45,079 nt of DNA, taken from positions 1-45,079 of the forward strand of contig JAUCMV010000021.1 of NCBI GenBank assembly GCA_030435675.1, written 5' to 3'. Both the position numbers and the translations under genes were made by a program. Shown piece after piece: positions 22,721-31,867 of this stretch (positions within the stretch are counted from its first letter, which is position 1; every line of letters begins with the position of its first letter). The stretch comes from Steinernema hermaphroditum (Eukaryota > Nematoda > Chromadorea > Rhabditida > Steinernematidae). The notes under the pieces are model-generated. The model did not search any database. It was not told where the DNA came from and was given only the letters and a program-made list of their open reading frames with translations.

Positions 22721-23959
22721 ATGTCCGACCGTGCTCACGCTGTATTGTCAGCAAGCGGTTCGCACATTTGGCTGAACTGCACCAAATCCGGCGAACTGTC
22801 TATGGCTCCAGACGCCCCACAACGCCGGGGGAGTGTCTACGCAGCAGAAGGCACAGCCGCACACGCACTGGCAGAAACCTGTCTCCGCGAGGGGACAGAC
22901 GCCAGCCTCTATATCGGCTTAGAATTTGAGGGTTTTAAGGTCGATGAAGCAATGGCCGATGCGGTGCAAGTGTATGTGGATCACTGCCGCGCTCTGACCG
23001 TTGGTGCGCAATATTGGATCGAACAAAGCATCACTCTCGAAGCTTTATGGACGAATGAAGGCAAGACATGCCCGACCCCTTTGTTTGGCACGTCTGACTT
23101 TATGGCTCTGCACGTGGATGGTCTGAAAGCATCAACTGCGGACACTCTGCATGTTGTTGATTACAAACACGGCGTTGGTGTTCCGGTTGAGGCTGTCGGG
23201 AATACACAGTTCATGTATTATGGCTTAGGCGGCGTATTGCACCTTTTGTCTCAGAACATGCCTTTGCCGCGTTTCGTGACGATGACGGTTGTGCAGCCAA
23301 GAGCGCCACATTCGGCAGGCGGCGTGCGGTCATGGACAATTCCGGTACTAGATTTGTTTGTCTGGGCTGAAACTGTGCTTATGCCTGCGGTTTTGTCGGT
23401 TATTGTGGCAGACACAAAATTCACAACCGGCGAACATTGTCGGTGGTGTCCACACGCTGCGCAATGTCCGGCTTTGAGAGACAAAGCTTTTGAGGTCGCC
23501 CGCACACAGTTTGACGATGTTTCATCTCAGCCGCCAGACCCGAATTTAATCCCGTTGGATGAATTGGGCGGCATCTTGCAACATGCAGAATTGATCGCGG
23601 GTTGGCTGTCTCAGGTTCGTGCGGTTGTGTCTGAAGCCATTGAGAAAGGCCACAAAATCAGTGGTTGGAAGCTGGTTCCTAAAAGAGCGACCCGTAAGTG
23701 GAACGACGAGGAACAGGCATCCGCTGCCTTGTTTGCCCTGTCTCTGGAGGGGGGCAGTGACTTTTTCACAAGCCCAACGCTGAAGTCGCCTGCACAAGTT
23801 GAGCAGGTATTAAAACGCCACAAAACAAATCTTGCCACAACAGGATTGGATCAATTCGTCGTTGCGGAAAGTTCTGGGACAACCCTTGCCCCAGACACAG
23901 ACGACCGTCCCGCGTTAGCTACAGGGGCGAAGGCGGTCTTTGATAACTCAGACCTGTAG
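22721..23959 (+). CDS. DUF2800 Cas4/RecB-like nuclease
   Basis: 412 residues from the ATG at 22721, which has an AGGAGGGG site; a longer frame from 22652 overlaps the gene before it. A PD-(D/E)XK nuclease: E43 in YAAEGTAAH, D126 in FGTSDF, D147-x-K149 in VVDYKHG. A C-terminal Cys group (C240, C243 and C249; CRWCPHAAQC) suggests an iron-sulphur cluster as in Cas4 and AddB, probably with an N-terminal Cys. The family is DUF2800. It lies next to a DUF2815 SSB, SNF2 helicase and family A polymerase in many phages. Likely a 5'-3' exonuclease for recombination. Confidence 0.85.
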   Translation: MSDRAHAVLSASGSHIWLNCTKSGELSMAPDAPQRRGSVYAAEGTAAHALAETCLREGTDASLYIGLEFEGFKVDEAMADAVQVYVDHCRALTVGAQYWIEQSITLEALWTNEGKTCPTPLFGTSDFMALHVDGLKASTADTLHVVDYKHGVGVPVEAVGNTQFMYYGLGGVLHLLSQNMPLPRFVTMTVVQPRAPHSAGGVRSWTIPVLDLFVWAETVLMPAVLSVIVADTKFTTGEHCRWCPHAAQCPALRDKAFEVARTQFDDVSSQPPDPNLIPLDELGGILQHAELIAGWLSQVRAVVSEAIEKGHKISGWKLVPKRATRKWNDEEQASAALFALSLEGGSDFFTSPTLKSPAQVEQVLKRHKTNLATTGLDQFVVAESSGTTLAPDTDDRPALATGAKAVFDNSDL

Positions 23960-24004
23960 AAATTCGGCAGTCACCGGATAAATCGTAAATAGGAGAATAG
24001 CTTA

Positions 24005-24568
24005 ATGACTGCTCTCATTACCCCTTTCGGGATTTTGTCTTTCCCGACATTGTTCGTTCCCCGCGCACCGGTTGAAGGTGCAGAGCCGCGCTATTCGCTC
24101 ACTCTTGTTTTTGACAAGGTGCAGCAGGCTACAGCGGAATATAAATCTTTGCGGGATGCTGTTGCGGCTTGTGCGCGTGAGAAGTGGGGCAATAAAGTGC
24201 CTTCAAATTTGCGCAGCCCATTCCGTGACGCGAGCGAAAAAGATTATGCCGGATATGAAGACGGCTTTATCTTTATCAATGCGTGGACAAAGACAGCCCC
24301 CGGATTAGTTGGCCCGAACCGTGAAGACATCCACGACCCTAACGACATCTGGGCAGGACAGCTTGCACGCGCCAGCGTGAAGCCGTTTGCCTATGATACG
24401 TCGGGTAATCGCGGTATCGGTCTCAGCCTGCAAAATGTGCAGATTGGCAAGTTTGACATGCCGCGCCTTGACGGTCGTGTTGCAGCATCAAAGGCTTTTG
24501 ATGATGCAAATGTGTCTGGTTTTGTGTCAGACACTACAAGCAAAAGCGACGACGATTTCCCGTTTTAA
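24005..24568 (+). CDS. DUF2815-like single-stranded DNA-binding protein
   Basis: 187 residues with an AGGAGA site. The core (residues 1-150) is strand-rich and includes YSLTLVFDK and a GYEDGFIFINAW segment, as in DUF2815 proteins. The C-terminus is acidic and ends in DDDFPF, the SSB-type tail that recruits partner proteins. It follows the DUF2800 nuclease, its usual partner. It would coat single strands during replication and recombination. Confidence 0.8.
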   Translation: MTALITPFGILSFPTLFVPRAPVEGAEPRYSLTLVFDKVQQATAEYKSLRDAVAACAREKWGNKVPSNLRSPFRDASEKDYAGYEDGFIFINAWTKTAPGLVGPNREDIHDPNDIWAGQLARASVKPFAYDTSGNRGIGLSLQNVQIGKFDMPRLDGRVAASKAFDDANVSGFVSDTTSKSDDDFPF

Positions 24569-24583
24569 TCAAGAAAAGGCAGG

Positions 24584-24611
24584 GTTTGCAGCGGCTTAGG
24601 CTGCTGCAAAC
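24584..24611 (+). other. Hairpin between the SSB-like gene and the next gene
   Basis: Perfect 9-bp arms (GTTTGCAGC at 24584-24592, GCTGCAAAC at 24603-24611) with a 10-base loop and no T-run after it. It is not a standard terminator; it may be an mRNA stabiliser or processing site that sets the high level of the SSB-like protein. Confidence 0.55.
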
Positions 24612-24639
24612 AACTCCCTTATGTTGTGAGGTATTCGAT

Positions 24640-24852
24640 ATGGCTTCTATGCTTATCCTGTTCACGCAGTATTCCACCCAGACCGGCAAGCCCGAACGTC
24701 AAGTGGCGATTGACCCTAAAAAAGTGTCGCATGTCCGCGAGACAGTCCACGGCTCCACATACATCGGATATTCGAAAGACTTCGGATTTGAAGTCACCGA
24801 AAAAGTAGCGGCGGTCGCTGACGCGCTGAACACCGGTCGGATGGAGGCTTGA
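24640..24852 (+). CDS. Small hypothetical protein
   Basis: 70 residues. The ATG at 24640 is used because the upstream extension falls in the hairpin. The protein is a compact strand-helix unit: LILFTQYSTQ, then RQVAIDPKKVSHVRE (a PKKV-type pattern of small phage proteins with a beta-hairpin), then a C-terminal helix VTEKVAAVADALN. Family not recognised. It is 1 base before the next start. Confidence 0.55.
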   Translation: MASMLILFTQYSTQTGKPERQVAIDPKKVSHVRETVHGSTYIGYSKDFGFEVTEKVAAVADALNTGRMEA

Positions 24853-24853
24853 C

Positions 24854-25168
24854 ATGACAAGGCTCCAGAAAATTTTACTGTCCAAAGGTGCCAGCGATGT
24901 TCCGTCTGCTTATGCCGTTATCGGTGTTGTCGCCGCATACGCTGTTGTGTCCGGCAATAAGGCTGTCCTGATCCCGATGCTTATGGCCTGCGTGTCTTGG
25001 CATATTGCTTCGTTGTATGCGTTCAAAGCAGCAATTAGTGATGACAGCGCCAAAGCATCCGACTTCAGGTTTTTCTCGGCGGGATGGATAATTTTAGCGT
25101 GGATACAGTCGCTTTTAGCGGTCGCTGCCGTCCTGTTTGATTTTTTCAAGACATTGCGCGGGGTGTGA
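24854..25168 (+). CDS. Small membrane protein
   Basis: 104 residues with a strong GGAGG site. It has three hydrophobic segments (about residues 17-34, 38-58 and 73-98). It lies within the replication operon, directly before the dNMP kinase gene. Family not recognised. An early membrane protein could anchor replication, alter the host envelope or exclude other phages; the sequence does not decide. Confidence 0.6.
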   Translation: MTRLQKILLSKGASDVPSAYAVIGVVAAYAVVSGNKAVLIPMLMACVSWHIASLYAFKAAISDDSAKASDFRFFSAGWIILAWIQSLLAVAAVLFDFFKTLRGV

Positions 25169-25169
25169 C

Positions 25170-25730
25170 ATGCGACCCCTTGTATTAGGACTGGCGGGGG
25201 CGATGCGCTCCGGTAAATCTGTTGTGGCTGATTACCTCATCAACAGACATAATTTTCAACGGGAGGCGTTCAGCAAGCCGCTCAAAGACATGCTGCGGGC
25301 GTTTGGCCTCAACGATGAGCAGCTTGAGGGGGCGCATAAAAACACCCCTCTTGATATTCTCGGCGGGCAGACCCCAAGACATGCCATGCAAACGCTCGGC
25401 ACGGCTTGGGGGCGTGAGCAGGTATATTGTGATCTGTGGACTGACCATTGGGCGGACAGGGTAAAAAATCACATCGCGCAAGGTGTGTCTGTTGTTGAAG
25501 ACGGAACACGTTTTGACAATGAGGTCGATGCACTCCGCAGCGTCGGCGGGGTGATTATTTTCGTAGACCGTAAACCGGAGTTGCGGGGTGAGGTCAGCCA
25601 GCATGTGTCCGAGATGGGCAAAATGCGGGAACGTGCAGACCATATTTTATACAACAATAGCGACATCAAAGACCTTCACGACAACATTGAAGCGCTGCTG
25701 CGACTGATCGGTGGTCGCAATGACAGATAG
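25170..25730 (+). CDS. Deoxynucleoside monophosphate kinase (T4 gp1-like)
   Basis: 186 residues from the ATG at 25170; the frame is open 33 bases further upstream, but that part overlaps the preceding gene. P-loop G-A-M-R-S-G-K-S at residues 10-17, then FQREAFSKPLKDMLRAFG, the lid/substrate region typical of phage dNMP kinases, then DGTRFDNEVDALR (near 110-123) as Walker B-like segment. It makes dNDPs from dNMPs so that the phage can recycle host nucleotides. The gene overlaps the polymerase start by 11 bases. Confidence 0.82.
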   Translation: MRPLVLGLAGAMRSGKSVVADYLINRHNFQREAFSKPLKDMLRAFGLNDEQLEGAHKNTPLDILGGQTPRHAMQTLGTAWGREQVYCDLWTDHWADRVKNHIAQGVSVVEDGTRFDNEVDALRSVGGVIIFVDRKPELRGEVSQHVSEMGKMRERADHILYNNSDIKDLHDNIEALLRLIGGRNDR

Positions 25731-27636
25731 AATGTATTGCGACTTCGAAACCCGATCCGTCGTTGACCTTAAAAAATCAGGGGCGTGGCGATACGCAGAA
25801 GACAGAGACACATCTGTTTTCTGCATGGCGTATGCGTTTAACGACGAACCAACAGACATTTGGATCGAAGGTACACCGCTGCCCATTCGCGTCAGGGAAC
25901 ACGTTGAGAATGGGGGAGAGGTTCATGCTTGGAACGCTATGTTCGAGTTTGCAATCTGGACGCGGATTTGCACCCCCCGCATGGGCTGGCCTGCACTGAA
26001 AATCTCACAAGTGCGGGATACGATGGCCGCTGCCGCCTATTGGGGCTTGCCGCTGGCGTTAGACATGGCCGCGATGGCGAGTGGAGCTGCTGTCTTGAAA
26101 GACGCTGCCGGGGCGAAACTCATGCAGAAGCTATGTAAGCCCCGGAAGGGTGGCGGATGGTGGCATGAAGACGAGCCGCATTTGTTGCCGGGGCTGCATC
26201 GTTATTGCAAAAATGACGTAGACACCGAACGCGCAATTGCCGACACGATCCCAGATTTGCCCGCCGCAGAACAACGCGTCTGGGAAGCCGATATGTCTAT
26301 CAACATGCGCGGCGTGATGCTGGACAGACGATTGGTTGAGTTGCTGAAGGCATTTACCGATTGGGAAAAAGCCGAATTAGACAGGCAAATGGAGCGTCTC
26401 ACCGGTGGCGAAGTGAAGACCTGCAACCAGACGGCCAAGATACTTGCATTTGTGCAGGAGAATAACCCTCACGTTACCGCTCTGACAAAAGAAGACGTGG
26501 CGCAGGCACTGGCAGGATCACTCACACCTGTTGCCCGTGAAGTATTGGAGTTGCGGCAATCCGCGGCCAAAAGTTCAACATCAAAGCTGCAAGCCATGCT
26601 GAATTGCGTCTGTGCTGACGGGCGGGTTCGCGGCTTGCTTCAGTATTATGGTGCGAACCGCACAGGGCGGTGGGCTGGCCGATTGGTGCAGGTGCAGAAT
26701 TTGCCGCGCCCTGTCACGAAAAAGGTAGACGCACTGATTGCGATGGTATTGGAGGGCGCAACACCCGATGATGTGGGGTTGTTCATTAACCCTCTGGACG
26801 CTGTGTCGTCTATCATCCGTGGGTGCTTTATCGCTGCCACAGGGTACAGGTTTTTTCAGCGGGACTTGTCCCAGATTGAGGCTCGGGTAGTGGCTTGGCT
26901 GTCCGGCCAAGATGACATTCTTGCTGTCTTTGAGAAAGGCGATGACGTTTATGTCTATACCGCGAATAAGATGGGTTCGAATGACCGGCAATTAGGCAAA
27001 GTGCTGGTTCTGGCCTGTGGTTTTGGTATGGGCTGGTCTAAATTTCAGGAGACAGCGAAGACCTATCGGCTGCTCTTGTCAGACGATCAGGCACAGGAAG
27101 CCGTGCAGGTCTGGCGCCAGAACAATCGGGACATCGTTAGATATTGGAAGACAGCACAAGATGCATGTCTTTGGGCGATCCGTAATCCGGGGCGTCAAAT
27201 GGCTATCGGGGCAAAAGGTCGGCAAATCATGGTCGGCCTGTCTGTGAAAGGCCGCACCAAAGGTCATTTATTGGTGACGCTGCCGTCTGGCCGGTATTTG
27301 GTTTACCGAGACGCCAAGATCGAACAAGGCCAATACGGTGATGAAATCACATACATGGGCTTGAACCAGTACACCCGCAAATGGGAGCGCCTGCGGACAT
27401 ATGGCGGCAAGCTTGTCGAGAACTGGACACAGGCTGTTGCCCGAGACGTGCAGGCTGAAGCAACTGTCAAGATCGAAGACCAAATCCCCGGCATTGTTAT
27501 GTCTGTGCATGACGAATTAATCAATGAAAACAAAGACGCAAGTCTGATGGGGGATATTATAGACAAGCCCCCTGTCTGGGCTGTTGGGCTTCCGGTGGCG
27601 TCTGATGGTTGGGTGGGGGATCGGTACAGAAAATGA
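25720..27636 (+). CDS. polA: Family A DNA polymerase with 3'-5' exonuclease
   Basis: 638 residues from the ATG at 25720; a GTG at 25711 is possible. N-terminal exonuclease: DFET (D8-F-E-T) and YCKNDVDTE near residues 162-170. Polymerase motifs: A DLSQIEARV (382-390), B RQLGKVLVLACGFGMG (about 423-438), C VHDELI (from 596). The catalytic Asp residues in A and C are present. There is no 5'-3' exonuclease domain, as in other phage replicative enzymes. Motif A has Leu in place of the usual Tyr after Asp. It overlaps the kinase gene in front and the small gene behind. Confidence 0.92.
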   Translation: MTDRMYCDFETRSVVDLKKSGAWRYAEDRDTSVFCMAYAFNDEPTDIWIEGTPLPIRVREHVENGGEVHAWNAMFEFAIWTRICTPRMGWPALKISQVRDTMAAAAYWGLPLALDMAAMASGAAVLKDAAGAKLMQKLCKPRKGGGWWHEDEPHLLPGLHRYCKNDVDTERAIADTIPDLPAAEQRVWEADMSINMRGVMLDRRLVELLKAFTDWEKAELDRQMERLTGGEVKTCNQTAKILAFVQENNPHVTALTKEDVAQALAGSLTPVAREVLELRQSAAKSSTSKLQAMLNCVCADGRVRGLLQYYGANRTGRWAGRLVQVQNLPRPVTKKVDALIAMVLEGATPDDVGLFINPLDAVSSIIRGCFIAATGYRFFQRDLSQIEARVVAWLSGQDDILAVFEKGDDVYVYTANKMGSNDRQLGKVLVLACGFGMGWSKFQETAKTYRLLLSDDQAQEAVQVWRQNNRDIVRYWKTAQDACLWAIRNPGRQMAIGAKGRQIMVGLSVKGRTKGHLLVTLPSGRYLVYRDAKIEQGQYGDEITYMGLNQYTRKWERLRTYGGKLVENWTQAVARDVQAEATVKIEDQIPGIVMSVHDELINENKDASLMGDIIDKPPVWAVGLPVASDGWVGDRYRK

Positions 27637-27851
27637 CCGATTTAGCCAAATCCGCGAGATTAGAGATATCCAGACTTGGCGGTATTATCGACCGCTGCGT
27701 CCAAGGTCGGAAACATTGGAAAATATACTGGACATCCCGAATAGGCGGAAAGCATTTAGTCGTATGCTCAACAACGACAAGCGACCGGAGAGCCGAGAAA
27801 AACATGCGCTCGGTAATCAGAAGACAAGCTAATATCCATGAGGTTGCATAA
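27633..27851 (+). CDS. Small basic hypothetical protein
   Basis: 72 residues in the frame of ATG 27633, overlapping the polymerase stop (ATGA). It is rich in Arg and Lys with a WKIYWTSRIGGKHLVVCSTT strand pair. Its stop overlaps the primase start (TAATG). The double overlap shows that it is translated in the operon. Family not recognised; it may bind nucleic acid. Confidence 0.55.
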   Translation: MTDLAKSARLEISRLGGIIDRCVQGRKHWKIYWTSRIGGKHLVVCSTTTSDRRAEKNMRSVIRRQANIHEVA

Positions 27852-29950
27852 TGGGCGTTTTTCAAAATTTGGCTAATGCCGGTTTTCGCGACGAGCTGGT
27901 TGCCGTCGGCGCGGGCAGTAAAGTCCCTATCTTTGCAGATTGGGAGACACACAAAGTCTCGGACAAAGACATTGAGCGTTGGGATATGCAGCGCAACAAT
28001 GTCGGGCTGCGAACCGCATATTACCCCACATTCGACATTGATATCAGCAATGCAGCCTTTGTCTCAAATGTTGAGCAGATATTAGCAGACACAATCGGGA
28101 TGAAAGCTGCGTTTCGCATACGAAAGGATGTTGCGGCGAATAGAGTGTATGAAAAACGCGCAATCATTTTTCGCTTAGACCCATTTGAGCAAAAGTTTCG
28201 TAAGATGCGTGTGTCTGGCCGCGACCCTAATACCGGTGAAGATTTTGCCGTAGAGTTGCTGGCTGACGGACAGCAGGTCGTCGTATCTGGCAGGCATCCA
28301 GACGGTTCCGAATACATGACCGGCACCGGCACCGGTGTCATGGCTTCGGATGATTTGGATGTTTTGTCTGCGATTAGCGCAGAGATTGCCATTGAAAAGA
28401 TCGCGAGATTATTCGAAAGCTCCGGTCTTATTGACGTGAAGATCACGGGAACGTCTAAACATCAGGCGCAGACAGTAGCGCAAGGGTCTGTCACAGACGA
28501 GCATTGGCGCATGATCCGCACGATTGTCGAGCATATCCCCAATGATGATACAAGACATTGGGATGACTGGCTGAAGGTTGGTTTTGCTATCAAGACATGC
28601 GCCGGAGACATTGAAGACCGGCAGGATGAAGCTTATGACATCTGGGAAAAATTCTCAGAGAAAAGCCCCAAGAACAACGACACTTTTACGCGGCACAAGT
28701 GGGATAACGACATTTGCGTCTCGAACAGGGGACACGTTGGTTATGGTTCGCTTGTCTGGGAGGCGAAGCAAAACGGGTGGGAAGAACCTGTAGAAAACGC
28801 GAAGGACGTGTTTGGCGCGGTCGATCTTGGCGGCGGTACAATCGCACCGTCTAAACTCGCGCAACAAGCTATGGACAATATCGCATACACTGTTTTGCAC
28901 TACCCAAAACAGTGGCACGGCAAAGCACCCCCGCCGCGTGTCTGGATCGTAGACGGTTGGATTGCTGCCGGGGAGGTAACGTCTGTCTATGCCCCCGGCG
29001 GGACAGGTAAATCTTTGTTGCTGCAACAGCTTGCGACATGCAGGGCGGTCGGCGCTGACTTCCTTGGGGTCAAGACCAAGAAAGGCCGCACGCTTGTCTT
29101 GGCTTGCGAAGACCAAATTGATGAGATTTGGCGTCGGCAAGAGGCGATTAATTCTCACTATATGACAGACATGCAGTCACTGGACACGGCGGTCGGATAT
29201 TGGAGCCGGACAGGAAGCATTGATAATGCGCTCATGCACATTGACCCGAAAACCAATGTCGGCACTCTGACTGATTTTTGGAAAGGCGTTAAGTCGGTTG
29301 TGCAGTCTGAAGGCTTTGACGTGGTGATTGTCGATACAGTGATTGACACGTTCCCAGACAATGAAAATGAACGCTTCAAAGTAAATCTGTTCATCAAAGG
29401 GGCATTGGTCAAACTGGCACAGGAGACAGGAGCTGCTGTTGTTTTCACCGCGCACCCGTCTCGGGCGACAGCCAATAACAAAGAAAGTGACGACCTTTCA
29501 TCGGGTAGCACAGCTTGGGAAGGATCAGTTCGGCAGAAATTAGGTATGCGCCGGAACGATGACGGCACGTCTTACAAGCTTGTAAAAAACAAGGCCAACT
29601 ATTCTTCATATGGTGATTATATCACTCTGAAGTGGGAGCGCGGGGTGTTCGTTGTTTTGGCTGCGTCCATGCCACAAGCGCAGTTGGATCAGGCACTTGA
29701 AGATTACCTGATTGACGCGATTAATGAGGCTGAGAGCCGGAACATCGAATTGAGTTCAAATCCGAATAGCCGGTCAAAATACGTGCCGCGTTGGGCTTTG
29801 GATAATTCAACGCCACCGGCTGAAATTGACGATATTGTTTCCAGTGATCCGCAAATTCTGGACGCTGCAATGCGCCGTCTTGTGCTTTCGGGCAAGGTTG
29901 TGAACGAGCGCGGTAAAGACCTGAACCAACGTGCAGTTATCGCACCTTGA
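27851..29950 (+). CDS. Primase-polymerase / RepA-type helicase
   Basis: 699 residues. The N-terminal 200 residues are an AEP-type prim-pol with the catalytic pair D62-x-D64 (TFDIDIS) and a VELLADGQQVVVSGRHPDG stretch with the conserved His. A linker (near residues 220-310, ending VGYGSLVWEAKQNGW) resembles the PriCT domain. The C-terminal part is a RepA/AAA_25 ATPase with Walker A APGGTGKS (381-388), Walker B VVIVDT (491-496) and a FTAHPSR segment. It would prime and unwind at the phage fork. A terminator follows. Confidence 0.87.
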   Translation: MGVFQNLANAGFRDELVAVGAGSKVPIFADWETHKVSDKDIERWDMQRNNVGLRTAYYPTFDIDISNAAFVSNVEQILADTIGMKAAFRIRKDVAANRVYEKRAIIFRLDPFEQKFRKMRVSGRDPNTGEDFAVELLADGQQVVVSGRHPDGSEYMTGTGTGVMASDDLDVLSAISAEIAIEKIARLFESSGLIDVKITGTSKHQAQTVAQGSVTDEHWRMIRTIVEHIPNDDTRHWDDWLKVGFAIKTCAGDIEDRQDEAYDIWEKFSEKSPKNNDTFTRHKWDNDICVSNRGHVGYGSLVWEAKQNGWEEPVENAKDVFGAVDLGGGTIAPSKLAQQAMDNIAYTVLHYPKQWHGKAPPPRVWIVDGWIAAGEVTSVYAPGGTGKSLLLQQLATCRAVGADFLGVKTKKGRTLVLACEDQIDEIWRRQEAINSHYMTDMQSLDTAVGYWSRTGSIDNALMHIDPKTNVGTLTDFWKGVKSVVQSEGFDVVIVDTVIDTFPDNENERFKVNLFIKGALVKLAQETGAAVVFTAHPSRATANNKESDDLSSGSTAWEGSVRQKLGMRRNDDGTSYKLVKNKANYSSYGDYITLKWERGVFVVLAASMPQAQLDQALEDYLIDAINEAESRNIELSSNPNSRSKYVPRWALDNSTPPAEIDDIVSSDPQILDAAMRRLVLSGKVVNERGKDLNQRAVIAP

Positions 29951-30186
29951 TTTTCTAAGGGGATTTGCATATACTCTCGGGCAACCCCCTGTGAATATAG
30001 GGTGTTTCCAAATTCCAAGCCCGAGCAGTGCTCGGGCTTTTCTTTTGCCCGAATTTGATAATCCGGCTATTTTCCAATTTCTCCGACAATATTAGCGGGA
30101 GCCGCAAAACCAGTACAGATTCCGTAACGCGCCTGCGCGCGGGGGGCGCTTGGCTGCGGTGGGTGTGATGCAGTGCAGCGGCAGGG
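29951..30186. other. Non-coding stretch after the replication operon
   Basis: About 235 bases. It holds the terminator at 30017-30046 and then a GC-rich run (near 30129-30150, with CGCGCCTGCGCGCGG) before the stop of the minus-strand lipoprotein gene. I see no gene in it. Confidence 0.6.
30017..30046 (+). terminator. Rho-independent terminator of the early operon
   Basis: Perfect 9-bp stem AAGCCCGAG/CTCGGGCTT (30017-30025 with 30031-30039), 5-base loop, then TTCTTTT. It follows the primase-helicase stop by 67 bases and separates the plus-strand early genes from the minus-strand island. Confidence 0.88.
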
Positions 30187-30537
30187 TTATTCGTTTACCG
30201 AAAAGGACGCTTGCGCAGTCTTGCGGGATTGCTTGACTGTAATTTGCGGTTTACCTGTCGCGGCCAAGCAGCGCGATATATAGCGATTGCGCAGTCCGGC
30301 GTTCATATCAACCGGCACAAGCCTGTTACGCGCTTGCGGCGTTCCTGTCGTGAAATAATTAGTGTTATCTATCGACATAGTGCCGACCGCTTGCGGGATT
30401 TCTTTAAAGGACGCTAATTCACAACGGTCTATTTGCTCTTGTGAATAACCGGCAAACATTGATTGCTCTTGTGTCGTCTCACAACCGGCCAGCAGCGCGG
30501 ACAAAACGGCTATTGCTGGTATAGAAGCCCGAAACAT
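30187..30537 (-). CDS. Small lipoprotein
   Basis: 116 residues. Signal peptide with lipobox: a short N-region, hydrophobic core, and LLAGC with Cys 19. The mature part is polar, with YSQEQIDRCELASFKEIPQA and a second Cys in YISRCLAATGK; the two Cys could form a disulphide in the periplasm. Family not recognised. The ribosome site (AGGGGGG, 6 bases before the ATG) is part of the 3' arm of the terminator of the gene before it. Probably a prophage-expressed envelope protein. Confidence 0.62.
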   Translation of the reverse strand: MFRASIPAIAVLSALLAGCETTQEQSMFAGYSQEQIDRCELASFKEIPQAVGTMSIDNTNYFTTGTPQARNRLVPVDMNAGLRNRYISRCLAATGKPQITVKQSRKTAQASFSVNE

Positions 30538-30538
30538 G

Positions 30539-30567
30539 AAAAACCCCCCTAGATTGTTCTAGGGGGG
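30539..30567 (-). terminator. Terminator that also carries a ribosome site
   Basis: Perfect 10-bp stem (30544-30553 with 30558-30567, CCCCCCTAGA/TCTAGGGGGG), 4-base loop, then on the minus strand TTTTT, one C and the ATG of the lipoprotein gene at 30537. The G-rich 3' arm is at the right distance to be the ribosome site of that gene. Confidence 0.82.
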
Positions 30568-30594
30568 TAAAATGTGCCTTGCTGATTTACTTTG

Positions 30595-31822
30595 TCAAGC
30601 GGCGCGTTTCGCCTTCAGTTGTTTAGCCATAAGGCTCAGGCCGGTTTTAGCGATATCAGACATATCGTCAGACACGCTAAACGCGTGGGGGAAAGCATGG
30701 CTAACATTAACACCAACGCCGAAACCTATTACCTCAACACCCAGATTTTCGGCAATCTGGGCGGCTTTGTAGGTGACATCAACCCCATAGCCACACGCCC
30801 CGTCTGTCAGAACAAATAAAATATGTCTGGTTGCGTTTACAGCTTTTAAGCGTTTTGCGGCAGTGATGATATTCGCGCTTAAATTGGTTCCTCTCGACTT
30901 GTAATGAGCCAAGTTTGCCATGTTATCAGCGCAAGCCCTGATTTGCTTGTTAAATGGTTTCGCAATTTTTATATGCCCTTGCGCGTTCTGTGTAGGGTCA
31001 CAAAAAGCCGCCACACAAACAGGCGAACCGGCTTGCTCTACGGCTTCCGCCATGTGTATTGCCAACACTGTTGCGGACACATCACGGCTGTTGCAATTCA
31101 TTGACGGCGATACGTCCATAAGGAACATTACAGCGGCGTTTTGCCCTTCATCCTCTTGCCGTCTTTTAAAAACACGGGTTGAACCGGCGCGGATTTTTGC
31201 GGCAAGTCTTGTATCTAATCTGCCGCTTTCTAAGTAGCGCTCAAAAGAGACACGTTCCGGCGCGGACACAAAATTTTTGATATCCATGCGCAATTTTGCA
31301 CTGCCTGTTAAACGGCTTTTCAATCCTGCATAATCAAGCTGTCTTGCGGCATAATTGTCACGGTAATGAGGGTCAATAGGTTTAAGCACGGCCTCGAATT
31401 CCCCTTGCCAGCGTGAAATAATTTGAGATGAATGCTGCGCGTTTGTTTGCGGGGAGTTTTTAACTTTCACATGCACACCAAAACGCTTTGATATGTCTTT
31501 CGGTGCAATGCCAATCATGTTGTCATAAGCCTTTGATGCACCTTTACCGCCGGTCTGGCTTTGGCTCTGGTTGTTGCCGGTCTGGTCTGAATTGCCACTA
31601 CCCCCGCCGCTTTGGTTGTCACCTTCTGCGCCGTCTTCACCTTCGCCGCCATTGCCTTCGCTGTCGTTTTGCGGTTTATCACCGGTCTGGCCTGTGTCAG
31701 TTGCGGGGTCTGTTTTGTCACTGCCTTGCGGCTCTGTTTCCGCCTTGTCTTCACCGCCTGCGCCTGCGCTTGTGGTGCTGTCGCTCTTTTCACCCTTGCC
31801 GCCGCTTTGCGCCTGCGCTTGT

Positions 31823-31867
<45 letters not shown>

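Noticed and set aside
25720..27636. Polymerase linked to 2-aminoadenine (Z) DNA synthesis
   Set aside because: No PurZ-like, DatZ-like or related nucleotide enzyme is present; only a dNMP kinase lies nearby.
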